From Parelaphostrongylus tenuis (taxonomy: Eukaryota; Nematoda; Chromadorea; Rhabditida; Metastrongylidae): a stretch of DNA of 64,000 bases. Location: NCBI GenBank assembly GCA_019055375.1, contig JAHQIW010007363.1:558001-622000 (forward strand), written 5' to 3'. The translations under genes and the position numbers were made by a program. The notes beneath the pieces were generated by a model. The model saw nothing but the letters and a program-made list of their open reading frames with translations. It was not told the origin of the DNA and made no database searches. The first letter of the stretch is position 1; each line of letters begins with the position of its first letter. Shown here piece after piece: positions 44,401 through 49,100 of this stretch.

Positions 44401-45194
44401 ATCGATTGTGGTTTCACAATGCGATATCCAGCCACGATGTGATTGATTCGCCCCGAAAGGGTCAAGCTTTCTTGCATCAAAAATCCAAACAAAACAGGCG
44501 CTATGGTAAACCTTCATAATTTACTTTCCATCAGCGTGATACCTCGTTAAAGTTGTCGATGAGTTGTTTTTTAATTTAATTCTCGTAACAGAAACTTTTA
44601 TGAAGAAGAACACTTTCGCAGACGTTCCGTCATATACTACTCTTATTGTCTTTGCATAATCTCTCTTGTTTTCCCATCAAACTGGATCGTCCTTGGGTTA
44701 TTTCCATCCACACCAATTTATTTGAAAATAGATAGATGCGCTCAGCATCAGATATAGCTACAACATCTGTGTTAATCTAAACGTAGCGATAATTGCTGTC
44801 TGTTTTCTACCATCGCGCCCTATTCAGCTGCTGCATACCTCAACTTCTATATTATTTCTTTATTTGATTCGCGACAATGTTCCTTCTTTCAGGTAGCAGA
44901 AGATAAAAAAAAACTATGACAAACTTCAAGAGCTTGTTGAGAAGCTCTCTGATAAACTCAGACAGCAAAAGAAGCAACTTGATGAAGCCGTAAGTAGACG
45001 CTTCTGATTGCAACTCTATTTCATTTTCTCAAGAGAAGTCATCGTTTTTCTAGGAGGAACAAGCGAACAGTCATCTAAAGAAGTATCGTGCCGTACAAAT
45101 GTCACTCGAGACTGCCGAAGAACGAGCCGACTCCGCCGAGCAATGTCTCGTTCGCGTCCGATCCCGCTCGAGGACGGCTATCGAGCAAAAATAG
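14371..45194 (+). CDS. Muscle myosin II heavy chain, 40 exons
   Basis: Motor protein of muscle thick filaments: it hydrolyses ATP, pulls on actin and dimerises through its rod. Forty exons follow one another in compatible phase and give about 1,940 residues after discounting one surplus base in each of exons 22 and 39. Approximate positions: SH3-like region 32-80, P-loop GESGAGKT 174-181, switch [10 protein letters not shown] 236-244, switch II DIAGFE 460-465, loop 2 about 630-650, SH2 and SH1 cysteines 701 and 711, IQ segments 793-830, invariant Pro 847, coiled coil 848 to about 1927, short tailpiece. Length matches nematode muscle myosins (about 1,940-1,970). The N-terminus and the [11 protein letters not shown] stretch resemble pharyngeal MYO-1/MYO-2 more than UNC-54, but the exact orthologue is my inference. 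It is not a non-muscle or unconventional myosin: the rod aligns end to end with nematode muscle myosin. Introns are far more numerous than in C. elegans muscle myosin genes. Confidence 0.95.
14864..14992 (+). CDS. Myosin exon 2
   Basis: Residues 22-64, beginning [20 protein letters not shown]. This is the start of the SH3-like N-terminal subdomain. Acceptor TTTAG, donor GAG|GTAAGA, phase 0 on both sides. Confidence 0.95.
15354..15494 (+). CDS. Myosin exon 3
   Basis: Residues 65-111, containing [20 protein letters not shown] and ending RYSSMLIY, the conserved entry to the motor core. Acceptor TTTCAG. Donor is the unusual GTCAGT, also used by exon 12. Confidence 0.95.
16024..16345 (+). mobile_element. 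SINE-D copy in intron 3
   Basis: Head GACGAGGTAACGCAGTGATT AGTGG (A box) and CGCTGATTCGAATCACTGCC (B box). The body includes CCAATCAATTAATTGAG and AATCCTCAAGCAGCAGCC. The tail is AAAAAGTGCTGGGATCTGCA, then CAGTAAAATGTGATGACGGG. About 320 bp and the best SINE-D copy. Confidence 0.65.
17282..17478 (-). mobile_element. Mariner remnant, internally deleted, intron 3
   Basis: Ends GGCTGGCGCAAAAGTAATTG CGG and CCAAAATTACTTTTGCAC are the classic mariner terminal motif. The minus strand encodes [12 protein letters not shown], then (shifted) [21 protein letters not shown], the transposase helix-turn-helix. About 200 bp remain. GAGGCAAAAGTAACTGCGAT at 17119 is a further partial end. Confidence 0.75.
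17504..17796 (-). mobile_element. SINE-B copy in intron 3, well preserved
   Basis: Full-length member. The minus strand begins GCATGTGGCACAGTGGTTAA (A box), then GGTTCAATCGCGC (B box) and GAGCCATCCATACCTCC, and runs to GCCGAGAGCCTTATCC. It is about 290 bp, with a tRNA-derived head and an unrelated body. Confidence 0.7.
18574..18766. mobile_element. Perfect 65-bp inverted repeat (MITE-like) in intron 3
   Basis: Left arm 18574-18638 and right arm 18702-18766 are exact reverse complements (TAATTGTTATATGAAAATCG onward) around a 63-bp spacer. The spacer contains CTGACGTTTCGGCG and CCGCCTTCTTCAGAGCC. Perfect arms suggest a recent insertion or gene conversion. No coding capacity. Confidence 0.85.
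18780..19325. repeat. Dispersed repeat G, copy in intron 3
   Basis: CCTAAACTCAATAACAAAAA TCGCATACC, GCGTGGTCTATCGATC and CAGAAAACAAGCATAATG recur at 25385-25880 and 43795-44170. The 3' part (19233-19325, GTGTGAAGCATAG...AGCACGTGCAGCACTG) is also present inverted at about 18340-18440. Function unknown. Confidence 0.5.
19555..19785 (+). mobile_element. SINE-D body/tail fragment in intron 3
   Basis: GAGAAGGCAAACTCCTAAAG then CGAATTCGCGCAGTAAATTG TGATGATGGGACG resembles the 3' half of SINE-D. The tRNA-like head is absent. Confidence 0.4.
19997..20091 (+). CDS. Myosin exon 4
   Basis: Residues 112 to split codon 143: [20 protein letters not shown], then [11 protein letters not shown]. It follows the 4.5 kb intron 3. 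The frame continues through GGTAAACGAAG to donor AG|GTGATT. An earlier GG|GTAAAC donor would lose the conserved KRR. Confidence 0.95.
20340..20469 (+). CDS. Myosin exon 5 (P-loop)
   Basis: Residues 143-186, containing [19 protein letters not shown] and the ATP-binding P-loop GESGAGKT followed by ENTKK. Acceptor ATTCCAG; one base completes the Arg codon started in exon 4. Donor AAG|GTAAAA. Confidence 0.96.
20537..20594 (-). mobile_element. SINE-A fragment in intron 5
   Basis: AGTGATGTGCAAAATTTTCG then CGTCACGCAGGACTAAAACC matches the middle of SINE-A. It has a damaged B box and is truncated. Confidence 0.5.
21158..21284 (+). CDS. Myosin exon 6 (loop 1)
   Basis: Residues 187-228 plus one base of Gly229: [13 protein letters not shown], then the variable loop 1 ([13 protein letters not shown]), then [16 protein letters not shown]. 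Loop 1 tunes nucleotide release in this family. Donor G|GTGAGT, phase 1. Confidence 0.95.
22188..22292 (+). CDS. Myosin exon 7 (switch I)
   Basis: Residues 229-264: [20 protein letters not shown]. It holds switch I (NNNSSRFGK), which contacts the ATP gamma-phosphate. Acceptor ATTCCAG, donor CT|GTACGT, phase 1 out. Confidence 0.96.
22395..22655 (-). mobile_element. SINE-B copy in intron 7, degraded
   Basis: GCTTTCGGCGTATGATCCTC, ATGCGCCATACATTCGACTT and CAGTGCTTCC, then CTAGTCATTACGCC, follow the SINE-B order with many substitutions and small insertions. Identified by order rather than by close identity. Confidence 0.4.
22820..22920 (+). CDS. Myosin exon 8
   Basis: Residues 264-297: [20 protein letters not shown], then [14 protein letters not shown]. 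The acceptor TTTTAAG is non-consensus (AAG), but phase and homology fix it. Donor AAG|GTTTGA. Confidence 0.93.
23000..23080 (+). CDS. Myosin exon 9
   Basis: Residues 298-324: [20 protein letters not shown], then IDGVDDK. Short upper 50-kDa segment. Acceptor ATTTTAG, donor AAG|GTGAAG, phase 0. Confidence 0.94.
23248..23407 (+). CDS. Myosin exon 10
   Basis: Residues 325-377 plus one base: [20 protein letters not shown], then the conserved [18 protein letters not shown]. Acceptor TTTCTAG, donor G|GTGAGC. Confidence 0.95.
23632..23752 (-). mobile_element. SINE-A copy in intron 10
   Basis: Contains GGTATGATGTAATAGTATAC, GTGATGTGCAAAAC and GAGTTGAACCCCGCATTTCA, then TCCGGGGGTGCGCGCTC. On the minus strand the B-box region reads GGGTTCAACTC. 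It lies antisense to the myosin gene. Confidence 0.65.
23874..24110 (+). mobile_element. SINE-C copy in intron 10
   Basis: Head CGGCGCCGTGGCCGAGTGGT then TGTGATGCTCGTTGC (tRNA-like A box). Body ATTTTTGAGATTGCAAGGCG. Tail CGAGAAAACGAATTGTATGC, then TAGAAGTACTGGGATCAGCA, which resembles the SINE-D tail. Short AT-rich end. Confidence 0.65.
24438..24556 (+). CDS. Myosin exon 11
   Basis: Residues 378-417: [20 protein letters not shown], then [18 protein letters not shown]. Upper 50-kDa domain near the actin-facing cleft. Acceptor GTTATAG, donor CAA|GTGAGA. Confidence 0.95.
24786..24938 (+). CDS. Myosin exon 12 (switch II)
   Basis: Residues 418-468: [20 protein letters not shown] through [20 protein letters not shown] (460-465) is switch II. 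Donor GAC|GTCAGT is the same unusual type as exon 3. Confidence 0.96.
25385..25880. repeat. Dispersed repeat G, copy in intron 12
   Basis: Shares CTCTATCGTTCTCCTGCTTA GGCTT, CCTAAATTCAATAACGAGAA TCG and CAGAAAACAAGCGTAATGTT with the copies in introns 3 and 38, and GCTACAGCGTTGTAAG with 19233-19325. Intermediate divergence. Confidence 0.5.
26225..26395 (+). CDS. Myosin exon 13 (relay helix)
   Basis: Residues 469-525: [20 protein letters not shown], then [18 protein letters not shown]. The relay helix links the active site to the converter. Acceptor ATTTCAG, donor AAG|GTGATT. I saw no duplicated alternative copy nearby, unlike insect Mhc genes. Confidence 0.96.
27172..27312 (+). CDS. Myosin exon 14
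   Basis: Residues 526-572: [20 protein letters not shown], ending [11 protein letters not shown]. Lower 50-kDa domain. Acceptor CTGTTCAG, donor CAG|GTAACA, phase 0. Confidence 0.95.
27787..27979 (+). CDS. Myosin exon 15
   Basis: Residues 573-636 plus one base: [20 protein letters not shown], then [14 protein letters not shown] and [16 protein letters not shown] leading into loop 2. Acceptor ATTCCAG, donor G|GTAATC. Confidence 0.96.
28796..28948 (+). CDS. Myosin exon 16 (loop 2, actin site)
   Basis: Residues 637-688: [14 protein letters not shown] is the lysine-rich loop 2. It is followed by the actin-binding helix [15 protein letters not shown] and the strand [14 protein letters not shown]. 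Acceptor CATGCAG, donor G|GTGAGT, phase 1. Confidence 0.96.
29241..29410 (+). CDS. Myosin exon 17 (SH1/SH2)
   Basis: Residues 688-744: [20 protein letters not shown], then [11 protein letters not shown], holding the SH2 and SH1 cysteines (701, 711) of the force-transmitting helices. Ends [11 protein letters not shown]. Acceptor GTTGCAG, donor AAG|GTCAGA. Confidence 0.96.
29629..29721 (+). CDS. Myosin exon 18 (converter)
   Basis: Residues 745-775: [16 protein letters not shown], then [12 protein letters not shown], the converter motif before the lever arm. Acceptor GATTTCAG, donor AAG|GTTCGT, phase 0. Confidence 0.95.
29922..30017 (+). CDS. Myosin exon 19 (first IQ)
   Basis: Residues 776-807: [20 protein letters not shown], then [12 protein letters not shown], the essential-light-chain-binding IQ segment. 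Acceptor GCTTGTAG, donor ATG|GTTTGT. Confidence 0.94.
30146..30256 (+). CDS. Myosin exon 20 (second IQ)
   Basis: Residues 808-844: [20 protein letters not shown], then [11 protein letters not shown], the regulatory-light-chain-binding region. Length from RW to IQRN matches UNC-54 without a gap. Acceptor TTCAG, donor AAG|GTGAAT. Confidence 0.93.
30947..31210 (+). mobile_element. SINE-E copy in intron 20
   Basis: Head TCTAGCGCAGTGGGCAGAGG (A box) and CATTCGTTCGAGTATCC (B-box-like). The downstream TATGCATTCAATTGCTCTGA, then CGATCTTGATGAAGTCGGAT, resembles 38160-38405. Confidence 0.5.
31531..31722 (+). CDS. Myosin exon 21 (head-rod junction)
   Basis: Residues 845-908: [20 protein letters not shown] onwards. 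The invariant proline (847) ends the lever arm and the coiled coil (S2) begins. Acceptor TTTGTAG, donor ACG|GTAGGT. Confidence 0.94.
32003..32171 (+). CDS. Myosin exon 22, with +1 base frameshift
   Basis: S2 coiled-coil exon: [20 protein letters not shown] onwards, 56 codons if one surplus A is discounted. The A-run 32126-32129 has four As where three keep the frame. After it, the +1-adjusted frame reads [16 protein letters not shown] and ends exactly at the strong donor CAG|GTGATG. This matches UNC-54 (KKKIEAEVEALKKQIQ) with no length change. Reading the unadjusted frame instead runs through that donor, adds twelve non-heptad residues and ends at a weak donor (GAA|GTTAGG at 32206). An assembly base insertion is most likely. 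Confidence 0.88.
32871..33016 (+). CDS. Myosin exon 23
   Basis: Residues 965 to split codon 1013: [20 protein letters not shown], then [17 protein letters not shown]. Acceptor TTTTCAG. The donor is AA|GTGGGT (phase 2), chosen over the in-frame TGG|GTGCAA because it rebuilds the conserved NKKLNEDL. Confidence 0.9.
33550..33688 (+). CDS. Myosin exon 24
   Basis: Residues to 1059: [20 protein letters not shown], then [13 protein letters not shown]. The acceptor TATGAAG|G is non-consensus but is the only one that keeps phase and homology. Donor AAG|GTTATT. Confidence 0.9.
33752..33979 (+). CDS. Myosin exon 25
   Basis: Residues 1060-1135: [20 protein letters not shown] through YDQLADEK. Canonical heptad coiled coil. 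A 63-bp intron separates it from exon 24. Acceptor TTTTTAG, donor AAG|GTATTC. Confidence 0.95.
34392..34514 (+). CDS. Myosin exon 26
   Basis: Residues 1136-1176: [20 protein letters not shown] through EIEQCKKK. It aligns without gaps to UNC-54. Acceptor CACTTAG, donor AAG|GTTAGC. Confidence 0.94.
34923..35180 (+). CDS. Myosin exon 27
   Basis: Residues 1177-1262: [20 protein letters not shown] through [16 protein letters not shown] is the conserved start of light meromyosin-proximal rod. Acceptor CTTTAG, donor GAG|GTGTGT. Confidence 0.95.
35539..36038 (+). CDS. Myosin exon 28 (largest exon)
   Basis: Residues 1263-1428 plus two bases: [20 protein letters not shown] through ATLENARS. At 500 bp it is the longest exon. 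The minus-strand open frame across it is a shadow of heptad codons. Acceptor TTTTCAG, donor CA|GTAATT, phase 2. Confidence 0.96.
36710..36968 (-). mobile_element. SINE-C copy in intron 28 with AAAT repeat tail
   Basis: The minus strand reads CGCTGTGGCCGATTGGTTGT then GATGCTCGTCGCTGC (head), CCGGCAGTCAACAAGAACGC (body), CTAGAAGTACTAAGATCTGC (tail), and ends in an AAAT tandem repeat at 36710-36727. That is the 3' end expected of a target-primed SINE. Confidence 0.7.
37357..37474 (+). CDS. Myosin exon 29
   Basis: Residues to 1468: [20 protein letters not shown], then [19 protein letters not shown]. Acceptor TTCTAAG|C was chosen because the later CTGACAG gives a stop in phase 2, and this site restores the exact UNC-54 spacing. 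Donor AAG|GTAAAC. Confidence 0.91.
37797..37943 (+). CDS. Myosin exon 30
   Basis: Residues 1469-1517: [20 protein letters not shown] through [10 protein letters not shown]. Rod coiled coil. Acceptor TTGGCAG, donor CAG|GTGCGT, phase 0. Confidence 0.95.
38160..38405 (+). mobile_element. SINE-E copy in intron 30
   Basis: Head AGGTAGCGCAATGGTTAGAC (A box) and TTTGGTTCGTGTTC (B-box-like). The downstream CATGCATTCAATCATCTCAG AAGATG matches the copy in intron 20. Same orientation as the gene. Confidence 0.5.
38606..38725 (+). CDS. Myosin exon 31
   Basis: Residues 1518-1557: [20 protein letters not shown], then [23 protein letters not shown] is a hallmark rod segment. Acceptor TTTCTAG, donor GAG|GTTGAT. 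Confidence 0.95.
38784..38933 (+). CDS. Myosin exon 32
   Basis: Residues 1558-1607: [20 protein letters not shown], then [17 protein letters not shown]. The 58-bp intron before it is the smallest in the gene. Acceptor TTTCAAG is non-consensus. Donor CAG|GTTTGG. Confidence 0.94.
39238..39374 (+). CDS. Myosin exon 33
   Basis: Residues 1608-1652 plus two bases: [20 protein letters not shown], then [17 protein letters not shown]. Acceptor CCTATAG, donor AA|GTAGGT, phase 2. Confidence 0.95.
40510..40581 (+). CDS. Myosin exon 34 (short)
   Basis: Residues 1653 to split codon 1677: [20 protein letters not shown], then REEF. At 72 bp it is easily missed by gene finders. Acceptor TTACAG, donor AG|GTGAAC, phase 2 on both sides. 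Confidence 0.92.
40663..40741 (+). CDS. Myosin exon 35 (short)
   Basis: Residues to 1703: [20 protein letters not shown], then LAVKLDA. It follows an 81-bp intron. The acceptor TTTGAG|A is weak, but it is the only one that restores the conserved RE.F...E spacing. Donor GCA|GTAAGT. Confidence 0.9.
41174..41582. mobile_element. Inverted-repeat element (MITE) in intron 35
   Basis: About 105-bp imperfect arms (41174-41278 and 41473-41582) flank a roughly 195-bp centre. Arm landmarks are GTTTCGACCTTGGCAGTCTC ATCAG and GGGCAGAACC on the left, and GGGTTCTGCCCTACTGACGA GACTGTGAAG on the right. No protein is encoded. Confidence 0.75.
42079..42210 (+). CDS. Myosin exon 36
   Basis: Residues 1704-1747: [20 protein letters not shown] through SEIALIK. 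Acceptor ATTCAG, donor AAA|GTATGT. The long minus-strand frame here is a shadow. Confidence 0.94.
42278..42436 (+). CDS. Myosin exon 37
   Basis: Residues 1748-1800: [20 protein letters not shown], then [16 protein letters not shown], near-identical to the worm rod consensus. Acceptor TTTTAG, donor AAG|GTGGGT. Confidence 0.95.
42665..42850 (+). CDS. Myosin exon 38
   Basis: Residues 1801-1862: [20 protein letters not shown] through [15 protein letters not shown]. This is the conserved assembly-competent end of the rod. Acceptor TTCTAG, donor CAG|GTGAAC. Confidence 0.95.
43270..43505 (-). mobile_element. Mariner-like transposase fragment in intron 38
   Basis: The minus strand reads [40 protein letters not shown], resembling the mariner pattern N.AFG.GT..ERTVQ.WFKKF.KGDESLED. 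No terminal repeats were seen. It runs antisense to the myosin gene. Confidence 0.55.
43795..44170. repeat. Dispersed repeat G, copy in intron 38
   Basis: TTGTTCTATCATTCCACTGC TTTGGCTT, GCCTGCGTGGCTAATCGACC and CAGTAAATAAGCATAATGC match repeat G. It contains a local palindrome-rich TTAGGCTTAAGTTTAAGCCT AAG stretch. Confidence 0.45.
44893..44989 (+). CDS. Myosin exon 39, with +1 base frameshift
   Basis: Expected residues 1863-1894: VAEDKK, then [20 protein letters not shown], then KQLDEA. The A-run 44905-44913 has nine As where eight keep the frame. As written the exon is 97 bp, not a multiple of three, and hits TGA four codons after the run begins. AG sites ending at 44896, 44899 and 44902 would restore the frame, at the cost of altered or missing first residues. 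A homopolymer error is the simplest cause. Acceptor TTTCAG, donor GCC|GTAAGT. Confidence 0.88.
45054..45194 (+). CDS. Myosin exon 40 (stop, short tailpiece)
   Basis: Residues 1895-1940: [20 protein letters not shown], then [15 protein letters not shown] and a basic [11 protein letters not shown] before TAG at 45192-45194. UNC-54 carries a much longer Ser/Ala-rich nonhelical tailpiece here, so this isoform is short-tailed. Acceptor TTTCTAG. Confidence 0.95.
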   Translation, partial: EEQANSHLKKYRAVQMSLETAEERADSAEQCLVRVRSRSRTAIEQK

Positions 45195-45287
45195 ATTACG
45201 AAATATTATAAGCGTAGCTTAATGGTACTTTTTCTTTCTTCGTTAAATTTGTGTATGATCATGGTATGTTACCTTTGCTGTGATCAA

Positions 45288-45293
45288 AATAAA
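45288..45293 (+). terminator. Poly(A) signal of the myosin gene
   Basis: AATAAA begins 94 bp after the myosin stop codon, a normal 3' UTR length for a worm gene. The first one after the stop. Confidence 0.75.
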
Positions 45294-45829
45294 TTTGCGA
45301 GCGTTCCACCTAATCTACCATCACTTTTTAATGTTTCGATCCAAATTGTATGTTCCTTTTTTCATAGAGCAGCAACAAGGTGGTCTCTCTAAGACCAAGG
45401 TCCTCGTCCTCCACCTCACATTCACAAGTAGAATGGAGTTGACCATCTGAGTGATAAACGGACTAGACAGACTTAGGAGCTTCATCAAACTGAATGACAC
45501 CAGCCAGATTTGTCATGAAACTACTGCAAATAATAGTGCAAACATACGCTTTGACACAAGACAGTATAAAAAGTATAGAAAGTTTGATGCAACGGCTACG
45601 ACTTCATGCAATACATTCTTGAATTTTTACTGTACATTCCTCAACACCATATATATTCTGTGAAAGCCAGCACTTCTTCCATTTTATTCAGTTCTTCTCA
45701 TCCACTATCTACAAAGATCAATAAACCTCAATGTTGGTTCGAGCGATACTTCAAGAATTTTAATCTAATCCACCCACAGAGCTAAATATTGTCGAGTTGA
45801 TTCTTCGTACAATCCTGAGATGAGCCCAG

Positions 45830-46182
45830 AGCCCACTAGAGCGCTCCCACGGCACTCAGAGAGAGTGGGTAGTAATGGAAAGCCGACCCCATATCCTTAT
45901 CACAAACAGCCCCAGTGGTTAGTTTGGGCTTCCCAGAGTTTGGAGCAAATATCTCCATCTCGGAAGAATTGGAAATTGATTGGCTTGAACAAGGTGAGAA
46001 CCAGATATTCCGCATCTTGCTGAACACCTCTCTACCACATCCCCTATCACACCCGTGTAGCACATTAATAGAAGAATATTGAGAGATGTGCAAAATTTTA
46101 AGCCTCAAGAGAGAGTTAAAGTTATGTCTTAGCCTTATCACGCGCGCGTGCTAATCACTGCACTACCAAAGCCTATGCTTTG
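45830..46182 (-). mobile_element. tRNA-like SINE, single copy of its type
   Basis: The minus strand begins GGCTTTGGTAGTGCAGTGAT TAGCACGCG, an A-box-like tRNA head, followed by about 300 bp of body. Small frames on both strands exist but have no recognised protein. Called as a SINE on the head alone. Confidence 0.4.
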
Positions 46183-49100
46183 CTATCACTTCTTCGACAT
46201 GAAGTAACGATGCTGTGAGAACGAACCATCGACGGCTTTAGTCTGATAAGCACATATTGGCGTCGACTGAGCTGACGGCTATTGGATGTACATATAAATT
46301 TTGAGATATCCTCCACATAGAAGTAGCAACGCTGAAGTATCTACACGTGCCGCTAAGTGATCAAATCATTAAGAATGTTACATTGTCTCCGAACGGAACT
46401 AACTGAGCTCTGCAACTGACGAGGCTATAATGCCAAAACAAGTGTCCTGCACCGTAGAAATTTCATAACAAACCACATGAAAAGCTCGAAATGATATCAG
46501 ATTACATTAGTTTAGGTAAGGTCTCAAAAATACTTGAAAAGAATGGCATATAACTATGTATTCAGTTGCATTATATGTGCGTGATATTCGAAGCTCAGAT
46601 CTCATGCAGCATTTCTATCCTCAGTCCAACATTCTAGGATAAAACCATTTTTATGTTTCCATGAATGATATTAATATATGGTGAAGAAAGGTCATCGTTA
46701 AATTTATGCAGAAACCACCGTTTATCATGTACAGCCAATTTTTTTTGGTTTTCTAAATCCTTTGGCTTGTTACTCTTAGCTTCTGGACTATGGTGAGAAA
46801 TGCTTCAACTGACGTCCTGAAATGGTCAGCGCCGCTGATAGAAACTCGTCCACATCCTCCTTATGTTCGTGAAGGCACTTCCTCTATTTCAAAGCACTAG
46901 CATGGATCAACGATAAGCTTTCAAGCGCGAATTAACAGAAGATAAAAAAATTCTTGTCGGTGGTAAGGGTATTTTTGAAGAAAGGAATTTCATACGCATA
47001 TCAGCAGTTAAAAACGACCTTCTAGAGGTGACAGATGATTATAGATACTAATCAGGAAGTTGGTAGGTAATTCGGATCTAATGATTCGTAAAAAAGTGTA
47101 CAATTTTTAACGCATGTAAAACTTTCAAACACTTCCTAAAACTATATATCCACAAGAATCAAAAATGTGCAAGATAGAATATTTCATATTTTGGTCGATA
47201 TGATGTTTGTTTAGCGAAGTTATTAGCTTTTGAAGATTTATGTCAAGAACCTTCCGTTGTATTTCAATTTACCTAAATACTGTCTATCACGCTATTAATC
47301 GCACACCCTTGTTATATTCTCAACAAATCATTGACTTTGTGTAGTCACCTTTTGAACTAAAATCTCGACTCTTGCTTCACTCGCTCCGCACGACATGGAA
47401 GCTATACTGCCCATTCACAGTTGAGGAGCGCTTTGAATTTCACCCTTCAAAAGCTACTTTTTTTGGCCCTAAAATCTCTTTTACACTTCCTTTCCTTGTG
47501 AGAATTGAATAATAGAATTTTTCGGAACTAAATTCCCTCAAGAAAAAGACAAGACTGTCTCACGAAACCAGTTCACCGCGCCTTTTCTTCTGTCTGACGG
47601 AAAATGTGCACTGAATCGAGTACACGTAAAAATCTAGCAGCATTCAAATGAAAAAACGCGACGTCTGGATTGTCCTAAAAAAAGAAAACGGTAGTCGTTG
47701 AGAAATGTGAGAAAACATGTTTACTGACAATCAAGTTAAATTCCGTGTATCGTAGTCCTTGCTTATTGCATCTTATTTTTTATTGTATTCCATACATTGT
47801 CAATGTACAAAGTGATAGTTGGAGCCGTTCTAGAGGATATGCTCAGCCGAACTGAATGTTCAAATTGAAGAACAAGAAGCGGTAGTCGATGAAGAGAGAG
47901 ACGTCGACGAGCAGCCACCGCTACACTCACTCGCTCAACGCTTCAACTCTGCTAGCGCCAGATTGACACTGAACAGAAAGAAATTTTCAATATTTTAACA
48001 GTACGAATCAAACGAGAAACGCCTTCCTCTTGTATAAGAGAGATCCAGCTTCATGACTTTTCAATTCAGCTGTTCGTTCCTTATCGCAACCATCAGTTGC
48101 AGTGTTTGCTGATCGATAAATTTTGAGCAAAACAAGGCCTGTTTGGAAGCAATTGATTATGCCGAGGTTTATAGAAAGTCGAACTTTTGAATTGTTTGGA
48201 AGCAGTTATCTAGTCGATCTTATCAGTCTAAAATTAACCCTGTTTACAAAACACGGCTATAGAAAGCGGCTTACGTGTCAGCTGACTGGTGTGTCATACG
48301 TGTGACTGTTACCGATTTCTTATGAAGAAAAATGTCAAAGATGAGGCGACATTTTTTGAAGGTTACAAAAACGCCAGAACGTCCACTCTGCTTTCCATTC
48401 ACAAACGTCGAATCGCCCATGCCACTCTTCATTAACTATTTAAGAGTTGTTAATTTTTCAAGAAAGTGAATGAAAACTAAGGAGATAACAGCGAATTGCT
48501 GAGGGTATGCTAAGTGTAATGCTCGTGTTTTTCTGCTCGTAACTACGAAGGATGACAATAATTCGAAAATCTGAGATGGAAACGAGGCAGCGATATTGCG
48601 CCTTGTCGTTGTTGATAGAATTAGGCGCTTAGAAGCCCTTTTGAGAGCAAAATATCAAATCAAGACCTGGTCAGCTTCCCGTGCAACTTTCCTCAGCCAG
48701 AGCTACAAAAATGGATGGCCTGGCTCTGAGAGTGGCCATTCGCGCCCCTCACATGGCAGAGTAGTTTCAGCGCAGAGCTAAAGCTGTCCTAGTTGAGGAT
48801 TTTAAACAATACACGTATCACGCAAGAAGAGAAATGCAGATACGAAGTTCATTAAGGAAAAGTCCGAGACTGTGCATGCGGAGCGGAGCGGTGCCCTCAA
48901 ACAGCGATCTGCGTAGTAAAAGGGGAAAGTGAGAAACAAAAGAAACTAGGAAAAGAAAAAAGGATTTGCGGAGTGCTGAAGATAGGGAATTAAAAGCAGG
49001 AGAAGCAGAAAAGTGGGATGTCATTATCGGAATTGTTTGTCGTGCCCCTATGTCGGTCATCTCTTCCAAATTGTTTTTTTTTCAATCTATTATATCCTTT

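Larger units (their letters stand above)
20470..44892 (+). other. Other myosin introns over 300 bp
   Basis: Introns 5, 7, 10, 12, 20, 28, 30, 35 and 38 contain the SINEs, mariner pieces, inverted repeats and G repeats listed separately. In introns 1, 2, 6, 13, 14, 15, 22, 23, 25, 26, 27, 29, 32 and 33 I see nothing recognisable. Intron 27 has an unusually GC-rich stretch (about 35350-35430) of unknown nature. Introns 24, 31, 34, 36 and 39 are under 100 bp. Confidence 0.6.
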
